Source: Pythium myriotylum (taxonomy: Eukaryota > Oomycota > Peronosporomycetes > Pythiales > Pythiaceae). Taken from it: 64,000 bases of DNA. Within the stretch, counting starts at the first letter, position 1. Each line of letters begins with the position of its first letter. Positions 60,687-64,000 of the stretch are shown here, piece by piece. Position numbers and translations under genes: made by a program. The stretch lies in contig JALJCQ010000015.1 in the NCBI GenBank assembly GCA_023091665.1, positions 3,516,001-3,580,000 on the forward strand. The letters run 5' to 3'. The notes under the pieces are model-generated. The model did not search any database and had not been told where the DNA came from. It saw only the letters and a program-made list of their open reading frames with translations.

Positions 60687-60746
60687 CAACAAGCACAGGA
60701 AGATTGGGGTGAATATAATTCACCCTGATTTTCCTGTGCTTGTTGG
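60686..60746. repeat. 61-bp near-perfect palindrome
   Basis: CCAACAAGCACAGGA at the left end pairs with TCCTGTGCTTGTTGG at the right; the interior (GGGTGAAT/ATTCACCC) pairs as well, with a few mismatches. It abuts the preceding inverted repeat. Confidence 0.85.
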
Positions 60747-61094
60747 TCCTCTTGTGATCGCTTCTCGACCGATCGAAGTGGCTCTTATTCACTGGCTTTC
60801 AAAGAGCTGCGAAAGGGTACGCAACGTGAGGGCGGAAAGCTAGCGAAAGCTTGAAGCCGATTTTTTACTGTCTGAGTGCTACACCCGACGCTACCCCTTC
60901 GTCGGAGTTTAGCGAGTGGAATAGAAAGGTCGCTAGCTTGCTACATACGCAGGCTTTCGAACCCACTTCATCACAATACTCAGTGTATTGTGTATACCGT
61001 GTACTCACAGCTGTCCCCCCCCCCAAACAGACCTTCCGAAAAAATTACTTATTCTGTGATCAGTGAAAAAAATGTAATTACGTATTGGTGGTGT
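60747..61094. other. Stretch left of the hAT remnant
   Basis: No gene recognised. It ends at a CAGGGGTGGACC motif (from 61095) typical of hAT terminal inverted repeats. Confidence 0.35.
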
Positions 61095-62418
61095 CAGGGG
61101 TGGACCGTGGTCAACCGCAGCCAACGATTCGAGTGGCTGGGAGCTGCCACTGTGAACAGCTCCGGCACACTACTAGCTCCACGCGGCGATCCCGCGTGCT
61201 CATTCTACGATTCCTTCCGTTTAGAACAACCTTCCGACCCTCCCTTCCCTTCACCATGCGCACTTACGGCCCCTTCAAGACGAAAAAAGTCGTTAACTTC
61301 TGGTTCACGCCGGTCCCTGATGACCAGGACGAGCCGACGCCACACCATCGCTGCCGATGCGGCTGTGTTCGCAAGCAAGAGGCCGGGACGGGCTACTCAA
61401 ACTTGCTCGGCCACGTGACTAGTCAGCACCCAGATTTCGTCTCTGAGATGCTGGCTGCTGGTGCCAACAGCGAGACGCTGACCTCGTATGTCGATCGCCG
61501 TTCAATGCGCACGTACAGCTGGATCGACCTATTGGTCGAATGCAACTTTCCGTTCCTGATTTGTGAGAACGAGGGTCTGTTGAAGTACCTCAAGATCGAT
61601 GGGATCTCAGTTGAGACGCTGCAGCGCTACATGACTCGTCTGTCGTCTCGCGTTGAGTCAGCCGTCTCATACCTTCTCCCTGCCAAGTTTGGCATCATCT
61701 TTGACGGGTGGACGACGCAGTCCGAACATTACGTTCCGGTGTTTGCGACCTTCCGCGCTGGTCGTCTACGTTTTCGATGGTCGCGCGCTACTTCCAACTC
61801 AAACCGTTTCTAGATACCATGGATAACGACGTCATTGAAACGTTCATGTTGACGCGACGCGAGGAAGCGGCTCTGGGTAAGCTTCTCGAGAAACTGAAGG
61901 ATTTTGAGTCGGCCTCGAAGCGGCTGCAGGGCCAGGTGATACTGTTGGAGGTGCGTGACCTCTTTGACGCGCTCATTGAGCGCTATCCAGGAACGGCCCA
62001 CCACCTTGCCGCCAACGCCGACGTTGTCAAGAACCCGGTGTTCGAGTCGGCTTGTGTTGCGGTGCTGGCCGGCCGTGAGCTGGAACTGACGGCAGAACAG
62101 CACCGCGCCATCGCAGTCTTTAGAGAACCCTCAGTGACTGACGACCGTGTGGATGAGGAGGTCGGCTTTGCCGAGCGCATTCTTCGCGAGCGGAAGCGTG
62201 CACGCACTAGTGCCGCACAGTACCGCAACATCGAGTTCATCCCACCTACGTCCAACGTCGTTGAGCGCTTCTTCAGCACCGCCAAGATCGTGCTTGGTCA
62301 ACACCGCCAGTCGATGTTGCCATCCAATCTCGAGACGATTCTGTTCCTCAAGATGAACCGGCGCTTTTGGAACGCCACCATGGTCGCTGAGGTTGTGCAT
62401 GCGAATGACACACAGTAA
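61095..62418 (+). pseudogene. hAT-family transposase, internally deleted
   Basis: The left end CAGGGGTGGACC (61095) looks like a hAT terminal repeat; no matching right end was found. ATG at 61256. The first part (to about 61780) has a BED-type zinc finger (CRCGCVRK..GYSNLLGHVTSQH) and the segment FDGWTTQSEHYVPVFA, containing the first catalytic Asp. The second part (from about 61770, another frame) resumes at RWSSTFSMVARYFQ and ends with the hAT dimerisation domain (NVVERFFSTAKIVLGQHRQS). Several hundred bases with the second catalytic Asp and CxxH region are missing, with a frame change at the junction. A dead copy. Confidence 0.75.
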
Positions 62419-62563
62419 ATAGTTGCTCACAATTATTGATTGTGATCGAGTTCAGATTTCGATTCAATAATTGATTGATTACCATGTCATGTATTGTACG
62501 GTCGTGCAATATTCGGAAGGCCTGCCCCCAAACCAGAACTCTCCCTCACCCACCCGACCAAGA

Positions 62564-63100
62564 ATGCCCCTGAAGTCCAAGACGCAGCCTTTCGGCGCCG
62601 TGAAAGCGCACGGAGTCATCTGTGTGTTTGACGGCTACTACAAGATCATGCTCACCCAGAAGTGGCAGGAGCACTTTGCCGTGCACCTGCCGGAGGGGGA
62701 GGACGTGACCGTAGTTCACCCCCAACAGTACAAGCACGCCCTCCTCGATGCGCGCCTTCTCGACCTCGTCCCTGAAAGCGCCGTGAAGGCGGTCATGGCG
62801 GCCTCGATGGTTCGCATCTCCCACACCCTCGTCGAGATCTGCGCCCGGCTGCACGCGCTTGACGTCCCACCAGTCACGGCGCCCCTCCAAGCTGCACGTG
62901 TCGTGCCATCCCTCGAGCCTCCGGTCAAGCCAACCCTTCGAGAGGAGGCCGCGGAAACTGCGGTGGACACGTCCGATCACGACGAGAATGAGGGGGGTGA
63001 AGAAGGAAGCTATTCCCCCGTCGCCCCGAAGTCGCGCAAGCGCGCTGCTCGTGCCAAAGCGTCTGGTTCGAAGACTAGAAAGACGAGCCGTCGGTCGTAG
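62564..63100 (+). CDS. Second open frame next to the hAT remnant
   Basis: 178 residues. The first 110 look folded (KAHGVICVFDGYYKIMLTQK; EDVTVVHPQQYKHALLDARL); the last 60 are acidic then very basic (SRKRAARAKASGSKTRKTSR), as in nuclear DNA-binding proteins. Follows the transposase stop by 146 bp on the same strand, so it may be a second gene of the transposon. Family not recognised. Confidence 0.45.
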   Translation: MPLKSKTQPFGAVKAHGVICVFDGYYKIMLTQKWQEHFAVHLPEGEDVTVVHPQQYKHALLDARLLDLVPESAVKAVMAASMVRISHTLVEICARLHALDVPPVTAPLQAARVVPSLEPPVKPTLREEAAETAVDTSDHDENEGGEEGSYSPVAPKSRKRAARAKASGSKTRKTSRRS

Positions 63101-63456
63101 GTTTTCGGGTATGCGAGGCTAATACGTAAAACAGGGTGAACAGGTTATGGAATGTGGTGGGTATGCAAAGTGTAAACGGTATGTTTGGGTTTTGGGTACA
63201 GAATGCTGCGATTCACTCGACGAAGCTGCTGAATGAGGGTCAATCATACAATCGATGTGTAAATAACTCTGAAAAACACCCGTAGTTTGTAAATCCCCAT
63301 AAATTTTACACGTTCTGGAATTGTGACCGGTGAAGCTTCCCGCAAACCTACCCCCTTTTGTAATAAAACCTCGCAACATTGCAAATAAGTTTCCAGTTTA
63401 TTATTATTTAACCTTGGAAGGTTTTGAGTTTTGTTGAGGTTTTTGCGAAACCTTAA
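63101..63456. other. Non-coding stretch
   Basis: AT-rich, no gene recognised. Confidence 0.35.
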
Positions 63457-63663
63457 TGTAAAACGTGTGGTCACATCGTGGAAATTGATGAGACGTCTCT
63501 GAAAAAGAAACAGAAGTACAACAAAGGCACACCTCACCCAAACTATTGGGTGTTTGGTGGTGTCGATCGACAAACAAAAAAAAGGTTCGGACGGGTCGCC
63601 TTCACGGATCTCACGAAGGTGACCCTCTCCGAAGTCATCCGTATGTATATTCGTCCTGAGTAA
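63457..63663 (+). pseudogene. Merlin/IS1595-like transposase fragment
   Basis: GHIVEIDETSLKKKQKYNKG and YWVFGGVDRQTKKRF match the start of the ISXO2-like DDE domain, with the first catalytic Asp in EIDE. Continues to MYIRPE and stops. A GTAAGT at 63659-63664 could be a splice donor, but no continuing exon with the second Asp is evident. The N-terminal zinc region is also missing. Confidence 0.6.
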
Positions 63664-63895
63664 GTAAAGTGCTCTACCATTCTATCGCTGCTTCAGAAGT
63701 AACACTGGGGATTCTATTCGCCGTTGCATTGTGGAAACTCTCTAGATAATAAAAACCAATATACTCGCCTTTTTCATGTAAAAAAGATCCACTAGCATAT
63801 TTTCTGCACAGCAGCAGTAGCCATCAGCCGTCAGACGGTGTGGACTTTCCACTCATACTAGTTCTGTTCGAATATCCAAGCGGATTTCCGAGTAG
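63664..63895. other. Non-coding stretch
   Basis: Between the Merlin-like fragment and the chromodomain-like exon. No gene recognised. Confidence 0.3.
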
Positions 63896-64000
63896 GATAT
63901 TGTGGTATACCACACAACCCGCGGACGGTACTACGTTTACGAGATCTTCGGACGAGAAGGCAATCTGCACAGAGTCAGGTGGATCGGCTACAAAAACTGT
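63896..64000 (+). CDS. Chromodomain-like exon, cut by the window edge
   Basis: After a possible acceptor (GAGTAG, 63890-63895) the frame encodes RYYVYEIFGREGNLHRVRWI followed by GYKNC, the first half of a chromodomain with its aromatic residues. The rest lies outside the window. Probably part of another retrotransposon or a chromatin protein. Confidence 0.35.

Noticed and set aside
60240..60690. Complete LTR
   Set aside because: Looks LTR-like in composition, but no second copy, primer site or polypurine tract was found.

Overview
The window looks like oomycete nuclear DNA, probably from the Phytophthora/Pythium side. The genes are GC-rich and densely packed, with few introns of about 70-80 bp. 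It holds a Ty3/gypsy lineage with an extra archaeal-type RNase H, and a Helitron-like replication gene. No database could be consulted, so the organism call is inference.

Positions 1-16167 are a compact gene island. It holds a two-pass membrane protein (26-1004), an acidic tail-anchored protein (1457-2203), a small secreted cysteine-rich protein (2324-2539) and a secreted Frizzled-CRD-like, probably GPI-anchored protein (2644-3458). A CXC-domain protein (3475-5520, minus) is divergent from alanyl-tRNA synthetase (5910-8648). Then come a leucine-rich-repeat protein (9441-11853), the APC/C subunit CDC23/APC8 (11915-13843, minus) and a J-domain protein fused to a TMEM185-like multi-pass membrane protein (14659-16167, minus). 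Five of these genes are best read with introns, which I place at base level.

Positions 16168-19123 are gene-poor, with a 34-bp minisatellite and doubtful coding remnants. Positions 19124-54768 are a three-member nest of LTR retrotransposons. Element C (minus strand, 336-bp LTRs at 19124-19459 and 54433-54768) was entered by element B (plus strand, 19818-32297, 4-bp target duplication ACCC) and by element A (minus strand, 32509-47795, 990-bp LTRs, 4-bp duplication CTTA). A and B are relatives, with chromodomain integrase and dual RNase H. C is a different chromovirus with a conventional RNase H. A and C both carry long open frames antisense to gag-pol in their 3' part. In C the antisense frame is cut by A and resumes in phase on the other side. 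C is also crowded, over its whole length including the pieces separated by the insertions, with short perfect inverted repeats (stems of 7-11 bp), a pattern no annotated function explains.

Positions 54769-64000 are a graveyard of other mobile DNA: a broken Helitron-like Rep/helicase gene, a 32-base G run, a SET-domain methyltransferase gene, an unusual tandem-plus-inverted repeat, an internally deleted hAT transposase with a following open frame, a Merlin/IS1595-like transposase fragment and a chromodomain-like exon running off the right edge. The window therefore spans a sharp border between a gene-dense and a transposon-dense compartment.
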